From Apostichopus californicus (Eukaryota; Echinodermata; Holothuroidea; Aspidochirotida; Stichopodidae), in the NCBI GenBank assembly GCA_020650975.1, contig JAIPMN010000292.1:1-30614 (forward strand): a stretch of 30,614 nucleotides of DNA, written 5' to 3'. Of the stretch, positions 1-8,370 are shown piece by piece; position 1 is the first letter of the stretch; every line of letters begins with the position of its first letter. The notes under the pieces were generated by a model. It saw only the letters and a list, made by a program, of their open reading frames with translations. It had not been told where the DNA came from and made no database searches. The position numbers and the translations under genes are program-made.

Positions 1-341
1 ATTTATTTTGTTCTGCTTGATGACTTCGGTCAAGCGTTAATCAATTCCACCAGGCGTTAATGACTGGGTATTGTCCACAGCAGTTAGGTTTTAATCTAGT
101 TCTACATAGTGTTAATCTTATGTTATACAAACAAAGGGGAATCGGTCTCCATAAAAACCTATCAAACCTAACCCCTTAAACACTGATACATCCTATACCG
201 ACTGTAACCACCACTTCAAGTTTCCTTAATATTCGGTTCGTATCCCGTAACGTTAACAATTCCCGAACGTTTCCTTATTCAATTGTCCACACCCATAGCA
301 GTATCCCCGTCCGTTATATTGAAGTACAATTTTTAATCAAT

Positions 342-460
342 GTTGGTCGAAATAACCAGCAAGGTTGGGCGAAATGACCATGCTGGTTGGGCGAAATGAC
401 CAACAGGGTTGGGCGAAATGGTAAGGTTGTTTGAAATGGTTGTTGGGCGAAGTGACCAGC
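342..460 (+). repeat. Imperfect tandem repeat, 22-bp unit GTTGGGCGAAATGACC
   Basis: Units start at 342, 364 and 386 with exact 22-bp spacing. A shorter unit follows at 408 (18 bp), a degraded one at 426, and a final one at 442. The constant part is GTTGGGCGAAATGACC followed by six variable bases. The first unit has GTTGGTCGAAATAACC. Divergence rises toward the ends of the array, as is usual for an old minisatellite. Confidence 0.85.
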
Positions 461-655
461 TTCCTATAAGGTAGCATACGCCCATTAAAAGCCCCATTTA
501 CTTACACACTAAATCACAAAAGTAATGTGGTCTCTAAGTCTAGATAGAAGTTTTCACTAGCTAAACGCTACCCATCACCGGATAGCTGACAACTTGGCCT
601 TTCATGGCACCATCAATTTTCCGTATCATGACCGTGTAGATTTTTTGCTATCCGA

Positions 656-664
656 GCCGGAAGT
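656..664 (+). promoter_or_regulatory. ETS/GABP-type site GCCGGAAGT
   Basis: GCCGGAAGT matches the ETS core CCGGAAGT. GABP/NRF-2 sites of this type are common in promoters of nuclear genes for mitochondrial proteins, and MTRFR is such a gene. The site lies about 3 kb before the MTRFR ATG, but only ~0.5 kb before the possible leading exon at 1184-1201. No TATA box or CpG island was seen nearby. A single 9-base match is weak evidence. Confidence 0.25.
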
Positions 665-1183
665 TTTCGTCACTTGTAAACAAACCTCTTCACTCAGTGG
701 TAAACAATTTTCCTACGCTGCTCCTGGGAGGCCTTAAAGGGGTCTAAAATTGCCTCAATTGACCCAATTTTCTCACTACATGTACTTCCATTCATGCTCT
801 TCAACATGCAAGCCACAAAAAACTAGATTATGATTGATAACAGGTCAAAAAAGATGTTCTCCTTCTGCTTTTTGGCACTTTTCCTGAGATAGGAGAACAC
901 TTGGGGCGGATTGATATAGACGCTAATAGGAGTATGCCACCATAAAACTCTTTTACGGTTTAACACTGATATTTACAACCCAATTACGTTATCGACGTTC
1001 ACCAATAAGAGCGTGCATAGTTATCTTCAGTGTATATCAATCTTCTTCTTTTTTCCCCCTCATCCAATCTTTATTTTGATCACCCTTTTAAATTGCTAAT
1101 CAATCTTTCTTTTAATATTCATTTTGCGATTGATGCATTAGTTTATTTGGTTGAGTTAATTGTTTAAGCTGAATATCAAGAAC

Positions 1184-1201
1184 ATGAGGGTTGTCATCCA
1201 G
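1184..1201 (+). other. Possible leading coding exon of MTRFR (ATG plus strong donor)
   Basis: An ATG at 1184 (A at -3) opens six codons, MRVVIQ, that end in CAG directly before a GTCAGT donor at 1202. Joined to the acceptor at 3669 it reads in frame with GTGGAAATG of the next exon and would give a 202-residue product. The fit in frame and splice consensus is suggestive, but so short a segment can arise by chance. The alternative is a non-coding leader with translation from 3676. Confidence 0.25.
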
Positions 1202-3030
1202 GTCAGTATACTGCATCACGCTGTTCACTAAGTCGATTTATTGCGTGGCTATGTAGACAACAGCAAGCTGTGGCATCGATATAGGCCTATAAATTCATCC
1301 GTCCTTGAAAATATAAAGGCAATTGTGTTGTACAGATAGACTCTATATACGATTTCTGCAATATCTGTCATATTGCAATGTTAAATCATAGTCTCAAGAG
1401 GTGATAAGTTTAAGCTCCGGGAGCAAACTTGTAATTTCGCCCTGAGAAATATATTCAGAAAAGGTGAGCTGAGTTAATCTGGATATTCAAAATTACGATC
1501 TGTGAACAGAATGCTTCGATACACCTCATTGTCGGTCGATCTGCACTGTTAAAAACTAAATTCCGTAACTATACTGATAGGTGAAATTTTGACGTAATAT
1601 TACTGTTGCACGATGCTTGTATAATGTATCAGTTCAAAGTTTAGGTTAAAAATAACGGGAAACGTTATTTAGCATGTGCATTTATCGTTAGTTAACGTTC
1701 ATAGCACGTTCTGTAAAATAACAAAAGTTATGAACGTAAAAGTATCGTAATACCGTAAATGAACATTCGTTATTCGTTGTAGAATAACAGTTGAAAGCAC
1801 TTTTAATTGCATAACGTTCAATGGTAAGTATAATGACTTAATTTAAAAACCCATTTTATCAAACCTTTGTTTGAATGTATACTTGATTACCGTTTTGCAC
1901 CATTTACCACACATCGGGACACTGTCAATTTTCATATTCATGATTGTAAAGGCCGTGTGTAACCAAATATTTGTCGCATGGTTATATTCTCGCTATGTGA
2001 TTGAGGTGCAATATCAAATTTGATATGAATACCCATTATTGTGTGTGTCAGTAATATTTCAATGGTGTGACACGGTATGGAACGTTTCCCCAAGTGAAAA
2101 AAACAAGAAACAAACCAAATTAGTTACCCAGTTTCAGAAATTAGAAGTGCCTTTCAGTGTTATTTGTCAAAAGTACCATTTTGCTTTTGTTATTTAAAAA
2201 GTGACTTTTTAATTGTTGAGTAATTGTAAATAAAGCAATTATAAAGCGCCGTTTTGGTGAAAAGTTACAAAAGAAAATGAAAATTTTAAATCTATTTTGT
2301 AGGGCCGTTTTGAGGTGATTTTGCGGCTTCATATCAAATTTACGGGTCTCACTGCCCTTCTGAGTTGGTCCCTTTCCCTCATCCTCTTCCACTCCGCCTC
2401 TGCTCAATGATTCGTCATTTAAACGTTTTTGCACAAAAAGAACGAAAAAACAAATGAACATTTCATTACTTTGACTACATCTGTCTCCTATGATATGATA
2501 CCCCGACTAACTTCACCTGCAGATGAGGCAAGCGTTGTGTGAATGAACAGGAAGCATCCTAGCATTGTAGTTGTCTTATGTTTAGCTTCCAATTGCCATA
2601 CATTAATGGTCTGTCAATTTGTGACTGTGTGTCATACACCTTACAGTTCTACCATCAAGCCGAAGTCTTTTCGAATTGTTTATTTCGTTGGGATCGAAAT
2701 CGTCGGCTTGCCACTTTCTACATAACCAGGTCAGGATATATGAGTTGTCATTCTGGCTATAATGTGGAATCCTAATCATTTATGATCTTCCGGGAAATCA
2801 TTAGGAATTTTCCCTAAAGTTACATTGATATCGTCGGTTTTAATTGTTTTACTATACTGATGCACCTGCCTTTGAAGTTTCGTGGAACTAGTAACTGTTA
2901 AATGATGGTACCATTCATTGTGCGTGTATCTTCCTGACAATTGGTTCAAGATTATCCATTACCACTTCATTTTCATGGTTGCTTGTATTTTGAGTAAGGG
3001 ATGGAAGTTAAGGTTTAGGGATTCCAAAGC

Positions 3031-3155
3031 TAAGGTGACCAGACGTCAGTGATGATTCCCAGGGATAGTCCCCGGATTTCATTTGCCATCCCCAGATAAA
3101 AAGTGTCCCCATATGTTTGGGTCGGCTACCGTCCCAGGAATACCCCAGAATTTTT
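3031..3155. repeat. Dispersed repeat-like block with CCCAGGGATAGTCCCCGG modules
   Basis: Begins AAGGTGACCAGACGTC and carries repeated CCC-AGG/CCCCGG/TCCCAGG modules spaced by AT-rich spacers. The opening and the alternating tri-C modules resemble a widespread animal interspersed repeat of the 'GACCAGACGTCCCGG' kind that I recall only loosely. No terminal repeat or target duplication is clear. A repeat-library search is needed for a family name. Confidence 0.3.
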
Positions 3156-3520
3156 TTTAGTGGTACACAAAAGAGAGCTACCCTAGGTTCAGTCTCTGAT
3201 AATTTAATAGGGAATAGTCTAGACTAATTCAATGGTTGTTACCTCATAGACATCTTCATTACTCTAGACTAATGCATGCATTATGTATGCATACATGAAA
3301 TATTGTACGAAAGATTTGTTTTTAGAATAATGGAAATAATATCAGCATGGAAGAAGGCCCTATGAAGTCCCATATGCAAATGGTCAAAACTGAATGGCTT
3401 GTAACTTACAGTACACATCAAAATCAGTTTGCTATCCAAACAAGTCACATCTCATCATTTATTGCATCTTGGATATTACCATTTGAGATTGCAAAGCCAT
3501 GAATTACTTTAGGTTGATAT

Positions 3521-3557
3521 CCCCCCTCCCACCCATCCCCACCCCAGAACCATCCCC
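3521..3557 (-). repeat. C-rich tract, G-quadruplex potential on the minus strand
   Basis: Several C-runs of three to six bases lie within ~37 bases, so the minus strand has at least four G-runs that could fold as a quadruplex. It lies ~110 bases before the MTRFR exon acceptor, at the end of the putative 5' intron. Confidence 0.4.
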
Positions 3558-3675
3558 TGCTTTAAGCAGCAAAACATTGTACTTAATACAAATGCAGCTT
3601 TCAAACAGTATGTGATGAATTTTGTTCTTCTTGCTATGACTTTCACTATTGTTGTCTTTGCCTTTATAGGTGGAA

Positions 3676-3845
3676 ATGCCAACTCCCATGGCTATTGCCT
3701 TCTTAACTACAGCTGCGAGAATACCAATGGTTAAGTCTCTTGGAAACCCATGTGGAAAATGTCTGTCTAATATCACCAGGCAAAAACGTTTCCTGGACAT
3801 GTTTCCTATGTTTGACCAATATAGCTCAAATGTAATCATCTACAG
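3676..3845 (+). CDS. MTRFR: MTRFR coding exon 1 (mitochondrial leader)
   Basis: The exon body probably begins at 3670, after a TATAG acceptor at 3665-3669, so the ATG at 3676 is six bases inside and an upstream 5' UTR exon is implied. It ends TAC-AG before a GTACTG donor, leaving phase 2; the split codon becomes Ser with the next exon. It encodes residues 1-56 plus the split codon. Arg/Lys occur at 15, 20, 28, 35, 37 and 38 with no acidic residue before Asp41, which fits a mitochondrial import signal. Sequence conservation in this part is expected to be low, so the exact start is the weakest part of the model. Confidence 0.75.
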
Positions 3846-6398
3846 GTACTGACATATATGAAACCATAAAGCTGTTATTTAACATATCTTCTGTACTGTT
3901 TGTCTGATAATGGTTGATAAGCAGAGATGTCTGTAAGAAGAGAACAAATTGACACATGAATCATGTTTTGTGTTTGATTTCTTGCTCAAAGCTAAAGAAA
4001 TCATGGCGGTCATGATGCAGTGTGTATCTGTATGTGTGTAAGTGATGCTTTTGGCTTATAAACATGATAACTCAATATTCTAAGGTTAGATGGAATTCAA
4101 ACTTTGTCTCCACCATATGGAGGTCTCAGTTGCTATTGTCTCTTAGTGAGTACATGAAGCCTACCGAAACAAAACGGGTATAATTTCCCTACTCTTTCAA
4201 CTTTCTAACATTTTATATTTTTATAACAAATCAAGTTATGAAGATGAGATTATATATAATGTTTCCATTTTCCTCTTGTTTTTCATGCCATCTTAATCTT
4301 TTCTGGATGATGCAGTAGATCCAAATCGACAACTACCATCAGTGATAAACACAGGAGAAAACTGCAGTCACAGTTGCCTGACTTGGAGGAAGATGACCTC
4401 GTAGAGAGTTTTGTAAGAGGATCCGGTCCTGGAGGTCAAGCTACGAATAAAACCAACAATTGCGTGGTAATTAAACATCTTCCGACAGGCATTGTAGTCA
4501 AAGTAAGTCTGTCAGTTCTGTGCATCTCTCTCTATATAGAAAATCCAGTCAATAGTTATGTCACTTTTGAACATCATGTGCCAATAGTCTTCTGTTTTTT
4601 TTGCCTTCTGGATAAGAGGGAAGCAAATTATGGGCTTATAAACCCGGTTCAAATTCTGTTCTAGCTGTACATTTCGTTGCACTTTTCCATCAGATTTTTA
4701 TTTACAATTTACCAGTCATTTTTTGGAATTATTCATTTACTTGAATATATTTTTTTTAATATCTTCTGTAATATTTCCCTTTTCGAACATATACACAGTG
4801 TTTGAACTTTGTTTGGGCTTGCCACCTTGTCACAGTGTATAATGCCATGCAGTGTGTTGAATATTGGTGAGATAGTTGTATCCCCAGTGGAGGTGTACTA
4901 ATTTACGAATTTATCTGGTGTATCGTTCTGACTGTAGCAAGAGAGACAAGAAGATAGTTTATAGCAAGGATTAAGCTATTGTTTATGTTGGTGTTGTTTT
5001 ATGTAGAATTAAGACAATCTCCATATAAAGAACACATTGATCCCTAATCTATTTTTCTGTACTGGACTACTGAACAGGGAGCACCATTAGACCTTTTAAA
5101 AAACTCTTGTGGTGAACAGTTTTACAAATTATATCCACATTTTCAGAATCCACTTAGATAAATCAAAGATATTGCATTAAGTTTGAAATATTATTAAAGG
5201 TCCTCAGTTTTACTCCCAAAGTTAAGCATGCTAAAAGAGTACTATAAGTGTTTCTTCATGGAGGTTCTGACTCTCCTTATTATTTACAGATATTTGATGA
5301 GTGTATTTTAAAGGTCTCAATGGGGAGGGGGGGGGGGTGAGAGGGTGAGGGGCAGCTTTAAGGATGACAGTGAAAAGCTTGGTGGAAGTTGGAGAATGAT
5401 TGACCATTAGATATGTGACTTTCTAGGATACTTGGTATACTGGTGACCTTTGAAACATTCTTGCATTTATTGCGTAGTGTTCTACCGGCAGAACTGATAA
5501 AATAGAAAAATCTGAAATGACAAACCCTTTAACAGAATTGATTATACCTACATTAGCCCCCTCTTACCTGACCCTAGCCAATTTAATAGGAACCCTTCCA
5601 CCATCTCAAATGGACTGAATGATAATGAGACTATTGTATGCAGGAAAGCCGTCTGCAGTTGCACTTTTCCTCCCATGTGAACCCCGTCCCATTCTCTCTT
5701 CCTTCATCGCCCTCTTTCAAGAGACAGGAAATGACATGGTGGGAAAGTTAAGGTGGATATGTGCTGATCAGTTCCTCAGACTGAATGTAATATCATGGAA
5801 ACACTTGAGCATAATTTTTGGAATCCTTTCAAAATTTCAGTACTAAACCAATCAGTTTTCTTTACTGGAAAAAATTTTCATAATTATGACAATCTGTGTT
5901 GGTAAGTAAATCGTCTTCAACTTCGTTTCTCCTCTTTACATATCAATGAAAGTGTTTCAGTGTTATGTCATGGTTTCTTCAGTGCTCTGTTGTGTTCAGT
6001 ATCTATTTCAACTCTATAATTGCTTCATTCAAAAACTGGAAAGATTTCTTCAGCTCTGTTTCTCCTCTTACATCGGCTATTCGTTTAATTAGAGCAAAAG
6101 CATTTATTAGCCATTATTTTAGCCATTTGGCATTTCATATTTTTTTTTCCCCCTTCAATTTTCCCATCAGTGTCATCAGACTCGCTCTCAGTCCGAGAAC
6201 CAAAAGATCGCCCGAGTTCTCCTGAAGGAGAAGCTAGACCTTTATCACAATGGAGAAAACAGCATCTTTGAGCTACAGAAGAAAGAAGAAATGAAGAAGA
6301 AGATGGAGAAGAAGAGAAAAACAAAAATAAAACTTGAGAAACTGAAATCCTTGAAGGCAACTTTAAAGGAAGATGAATCATCTGAAGAACCACCATGA
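3676..6398 (+). CDS. MTRFR: MTRFR (C12orf65-like) mitochondrial translation release factor in rescue; 3 coding exons
   Basis: Joining 3676-3845, 4316-4502 and 6171-6398 gives one open frame of 194 codons plus TGA. The middle exon carries [14 protein letters not shown], with GGQ at residues 96-98. This is the peptidyl-tRNA hydrolysis motif of class I release factors, followed by the N-K-T context typical of the MTRFR/ICT1 group. There is no codon-recognition domain, as expected for a rescue factor. Residues 1-60 are rich in hydroxylated and basic residues with the first acidic residue near position 41, consistent with a mitochondrial targeting peptide. The last ~45 residues form a Lys/Glu-rich helix, the tail that enters the ribosome and peptidyl-tRNA complex in this family. 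The known role is freeing peptidyl-tRNA from stalled mitochondrial large subunits. Human MTRFR is somewhat shorter (about 166 residues); the difference lies mainly in the N-terminal leader. Introns are GT-AG. The start is the first in-frame ATG of the exon (purine at -3); an upstream coding exon cannot be excluded. Confidence 0.9.
3846..4315 (+). other. MTRFR intron between exons 1 and 2
   Basis: A 470-base GT-AG intron (GTACTG...GATGCAG). Nothing beyond AT-rich sequence and a pyrimidine-rich 3' part was seen. Confidence 0.8.
4316..4502 (+). CDS. MTRFR: MTRFR coding exon 2 (GGQ exon)
   Basis: The exon sits between a GATGATGCAG acceptor and a strong AAA|GTAAGT donor. It encodes residues 58-119: a basic linker, an acidic stretch (LEEDDLVE), then the RF-1-type catalytic segment with Gly96-Gly97-Gln98 and the downstream strand [14 protein letters not shown]. 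The catalytic Gln is present, so the product should be active. It ends in phase 0. Confidence 0.93.
4503..6170 (+). other. MTRFR intron between exons 2 and 3
   Basis: A 1,668-base GT-AG intron (GTAAGT...TTCCCATCAG). It contains a G-run at about 5322-5338 (quadruplex-prone) and otherwise unremarkable AT-rich DNA. The open frames inside are short and unconserved. A tRNA B-box-like word (GGTTCAAATTC, near 4647) occurs, but no tRNA fold or matching A-box was found. Confidence 0.8.
6171..6398 (+). CDS. MTRFR: MTRFR coding exon 3 (C-terminal helix and stop)
   Basis: The exon follows a long pyrimidine tract and TTCCCATCAG acceptor. It opens with [18 protein letters not shown], the conserved block after the GGQ strand in this family, then continues as a charged helix (residues ~150-185, many Lys and Glu). 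It ends SSEEPP with TGA at 6396-6398. The antisense open frames across this stretch are shadows produced by its purine-rich composition. Confidence 0.93.
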   Translation, partial: CHQTRSQSENQKIARVLLKEKLDLYHNGENSIFELQKKEEMKKKMEKKRKTKIKLEKLKSLKATLKEDESSEEPP

Positions 6399-6725
6399 GG
6401 AAAAATGGTTAAATCTAGGAGAATTATTCTAGGCAAATTTGAGGAACAAGTCAGTCAAGCTACATTTCCAGATAAAGAAAATGGTGTCATAATAGCACAT
6501 TTTCTTTGGTGGTTGTGGAGGAAAGAGGTAGTGGCAGGGGAGGGGAGATGAGCGGTTTAATTTTTTGCTAATTCAAATCGGACAGATTTGCCTGGGCCCC
6601 AGAGAAATCACAGTTTACTTGCCAGCTGGATAAATAAGGTATTGTGCAGTTACAAACAAGGTCCATGGCATGTAATGTATTTAGACCTATCCAACATACA
6701 CCATGTAAGAGTTAATAAAAAGTAC
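6399..6725 (+). other. MTRFR 3' UTR (probable)
   Basis: Follows the TGA at 6396-6398 and runs to the first canonical polyA signal at 6714-6719. It includes a purine-rich GGAGGGGAG tract near 6530-6550. The true cleavage point is unknown; a second AATAAA lies further on. Confidence 0.5.
6714..6719 (+). terminator. AATAAA polyadenylation signal, MTRFR
   Basis: First canonical AATAAA after the MTRFR stop, 316 bases downstream, in an AT-rich setting. The likely end of the MTRFR mRNA is 10-30 bases later. Confidence 0.55.
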
Positions 6726-6857
6726 AAATTATTCTAATTAACTTCTTTTCTTTGGTTCACAAAATTGGTTCCAAGTCTCAGTTGCATTGTCAAATATAGT
6801 TTTTTTTTACAAGATAATGACAGTTATTGATTTAACTTTAATACCAGGTGGGACTGC

Positions 6858-6863
6858 AATAAA
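6858..6863 (+). terminator. Second AATAAA polyadenylation signal
   Basis: An alternative canonical signal 144 bases after the first. It could give a longer MTRFR 3' UTR. Confidence 0.35.
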
Positions 6864-7386
6864 TGAAGTCATTTAAAGCATGTTGATATCTATTCTTTCA
6901 TTCTATCTTCTCAGTGTTTGCCAAGATCTTTCCACCCAAATTTGAATTTTATGTGAAGTGTTGGAGATTTAAATCATTCATAAGTTGAAGGAATATGTTG
7001 AAATGATGAAAACTAGCAGGTGTTTTGAGAGTTTACATAAGTAATATTCGGTGCAACATTTGCTCTAAAAGTAACCTGTTTGGTTTACCCAATTTTGTTG
7101 GGAATGGAGGTTGAATTTTGTTTAATGCCATCCATAGGATAACAGCTAAGACTTGTCAATTTATCAAACTGGTATCTGACACTCCCGGAGTACTGTAACA
7201 TGACCAGGGGAGAAAAATTCTCATCCCCACTTCTCATCTTTACCCCACCCTTTCCCCCAACCAATCACCCACCTACTTTTTACTTCCCATATCTGAATGG
7301 TTTAAGTCGGCACAAATCCTACTAGAGGACATAAACGCCAACCAAAGTATGAGTAAGAGTACAAGTTATTAAATAACAAAACAAGA

Positions 7387-7608
7387 GTTAGTAAGCTTGT
7401 GTTTGAAACAGTCTAGACTAGGTGCATGCACAATTTCGATGGCAAAGCATTCCAATCTTTTAAGGTGCGGGGGAAGAAGGAATATTTATATAAATTCTCT
7501 CTAGCATAGGGAACCTGGAAGATAAGATCATGTTTATTTCTTGTGTTAACACTTTGTTGGGATTAGATTACTTGTGTTATTGATTTTATAAAGCATTTGT
7601 AGCCATAG
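7387..7608 (-). mobile_element. Decayed 3' end of a CR1/L2-like LINE reverse transcriptase
   Basis: Read on the minus strand, the DNA gives the familiar C-terminal signature of CR1/L2/Jockey-type non-LTR retrotransposons in three broken pieces. The first is LQMLYKINNTSNLIP (about 7561-7608). The second is DLIFQVPYARENLYKYSF followed by FPRTLKDWNALPSK, inside a 49-codon stretch at 7416-7562. The third, one frame over, is PSLDCFKHKL (7387-7422). Two frameshifts and in-frame stops (TAA 7563-7565, TAG 7413-7415) make it inactive. Only the end of the ORF is present, as expected for a 5'-truncated insertion. The family within the CR1/L2 group is not certain. Confidence 0.75.
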
Positions 7609-7860
7609 TGTTCAAAAAATATACCTTAATAATGCCTATTTGCAAACTGCACCCACTTTAAATCTCAAATGAATATAATTTTTTTTTGTGCGAAATTCGC
7701 CAAGCCATTTGATTCAATCAATCAGATCCACAATTGTAGAGAATTCATAATGATATAGCGTCCTCAATTTGGCTGCAGATTTGCTGACCTCGTGACCTAA
7801 ATCTTGAAAGAAGCTGTACTTGCAGTAGTAGTATATTACAGCGAAGTGCTACAATGCATG

Positions 7861-8165
7861 CATGCGAACGTGTGATGGTGTACAGTGTAGTGTATCCCCG
7901 TATATCTCATGTATACGGGTACGATACAACACGTACATCGATGGTACGCGTTGTCAAGTGTACACAAACCGTTTAGTCTGTACGCTTACACCGGTGACCA
8001 TCGATGCTGTTAAAATCATTCCTTTCTGCATCTGTGCATCTTAATCAGCTGAAGCCTTACTTGGCTGGATCATAAAGTGGTTTAGAAGGTTGACTGTAAC
8101 AAACAGTGAATTATTTTGTTGTCGATGAAAATCTTCGTCCAGAAAAGCCTCTAATTTGCTTGAGA
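7861..8165 (+). promoter_or_regulatory. UNC119 promoter/5' UTR region, CpG- and hairpin-rich
   Basis: Between 7861 and 8010 CpG is clearly denser than in the surrounding AT-rich DNA. Two perfect inverted repeats occur: CCCGTATA/TATACGGG (7897-7904 and 7912-7919) and CATCGATGGT/ACCATCGATG (7936-7945 and 7997-8006). The segment 8040-8165 leads into the UNC119 ATG and holds a short upstream ORF. Its position directly before exon 1 suggests promoter or 5' UTR. No TATA box is evident. Confidence 0.45.
8125..8154 (+). CDS. Upstream ORF, 9 codons, in UNC119 leader
   Basis: ATG at 8125 opens MKIFVQKSL and stops at TAA 8152-8154, 11 bases before the UNC119 ATG at 8166 and in another frame. -3 is T and +4 is A, so it would be a weak start. 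If transcribed in the leader it could reduce or tune UNC119 translation. No homology is expected for so short a peptide. Confidence 0.35.
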   Translation: MKIFVQKSL

Positions 8166-8370
8166 ATGAGCAGCTCTCCAGATAAACCTCCAACGAATGG
8201 AGGGGGCAGTGCGCAAGGAAAGAAGAAAGGAGGAGGGTTTTTACAAAGACAAGCAAAGAAAAAGCAAAATTCCAATTCTGACCATATAGAATTTCTTGAG
8301 GAAGAGGAATTAGTAAAAAAATCTCAAATTTCACCCGATGACGTACTAAAACTTAGAACCTGCACAGAAA
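8166..8370 (+). CDS. UNC119: UNC119 coding exon 1
   Basis: Starts at the first in-frame ATG (GAG before it, A of +4 next) and ends GAA-A before a perfect GTAAGT donor, phase 1. It encodes residues 1-68: [14 protein letters not shown], a Lys-rich low-complexity stretch, then [21 protein letters not shown], which matches the family segment before the first beta strand. Confidence 0.88.

Larger units (their letters stand above)
1..1183. other. 5' flanking DNA of MTRFR, no gene recognised
   Basis: AT-rich DNA with stop codons in all frames and no open frame of note on either strand. It holds the 22-bp tandem repeat at 342-460, one ETS-type site and pyrimidine-rich stretches near 1030-1075. If the MTRFR transcript begins before the intron that ends at 3669, its promoter could lie here or in the next interval. 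Confidence 0.5.
1202..3669. other. Non-coding interval before MTRFR exon (probable 5' intron or flank)
   Basis: No conserved coding frame was recognised on either strand; the few open frames are short and unlike known proteins. The stretch near 1640-1830 is rich in ACGTT/TAACG words and includes a 9-bp inverted repeat (ACGTTCATA at 1695 and TATGAACGT at 1729). A repeat-like block lies at 3031-3155, and a C-rich tract (C-runs at 3521-3557) lies close before the exon. Confidence 0.5.
6726..7860. other. MTRFR-UNC119 intergenic DNA
   Basis: No gene was recognised. It holds the second polyA signal, a C-rich stretch near 7225-7275 and the LINE relic at 7387-7608. The rest is AT-rich and featureless to the eye. 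Confidence 0.6.

Noticed and set aside
3504-3839. Minus-strand 111-codon open frame
   Set aside because: Overlaps MTRFR exon 1 antisense and has no known motif.
4640-4665. tRNA B-box-like GGTTCAAATTC
   Set aside because: No A-box or cloverleaf could be drawn around it.
6085-6436. Two minus-strand open frames rich in Ser/Phe
   Set aside because: They are the antisense shadow of the Lys/Glu-rich MTRFR exon 3.
8125-8154. Resemblance of the uORF peptide to the start of ubiquitin
   Set aside because: Only a few residues are shared and the frame stops after nine codons. Chance.
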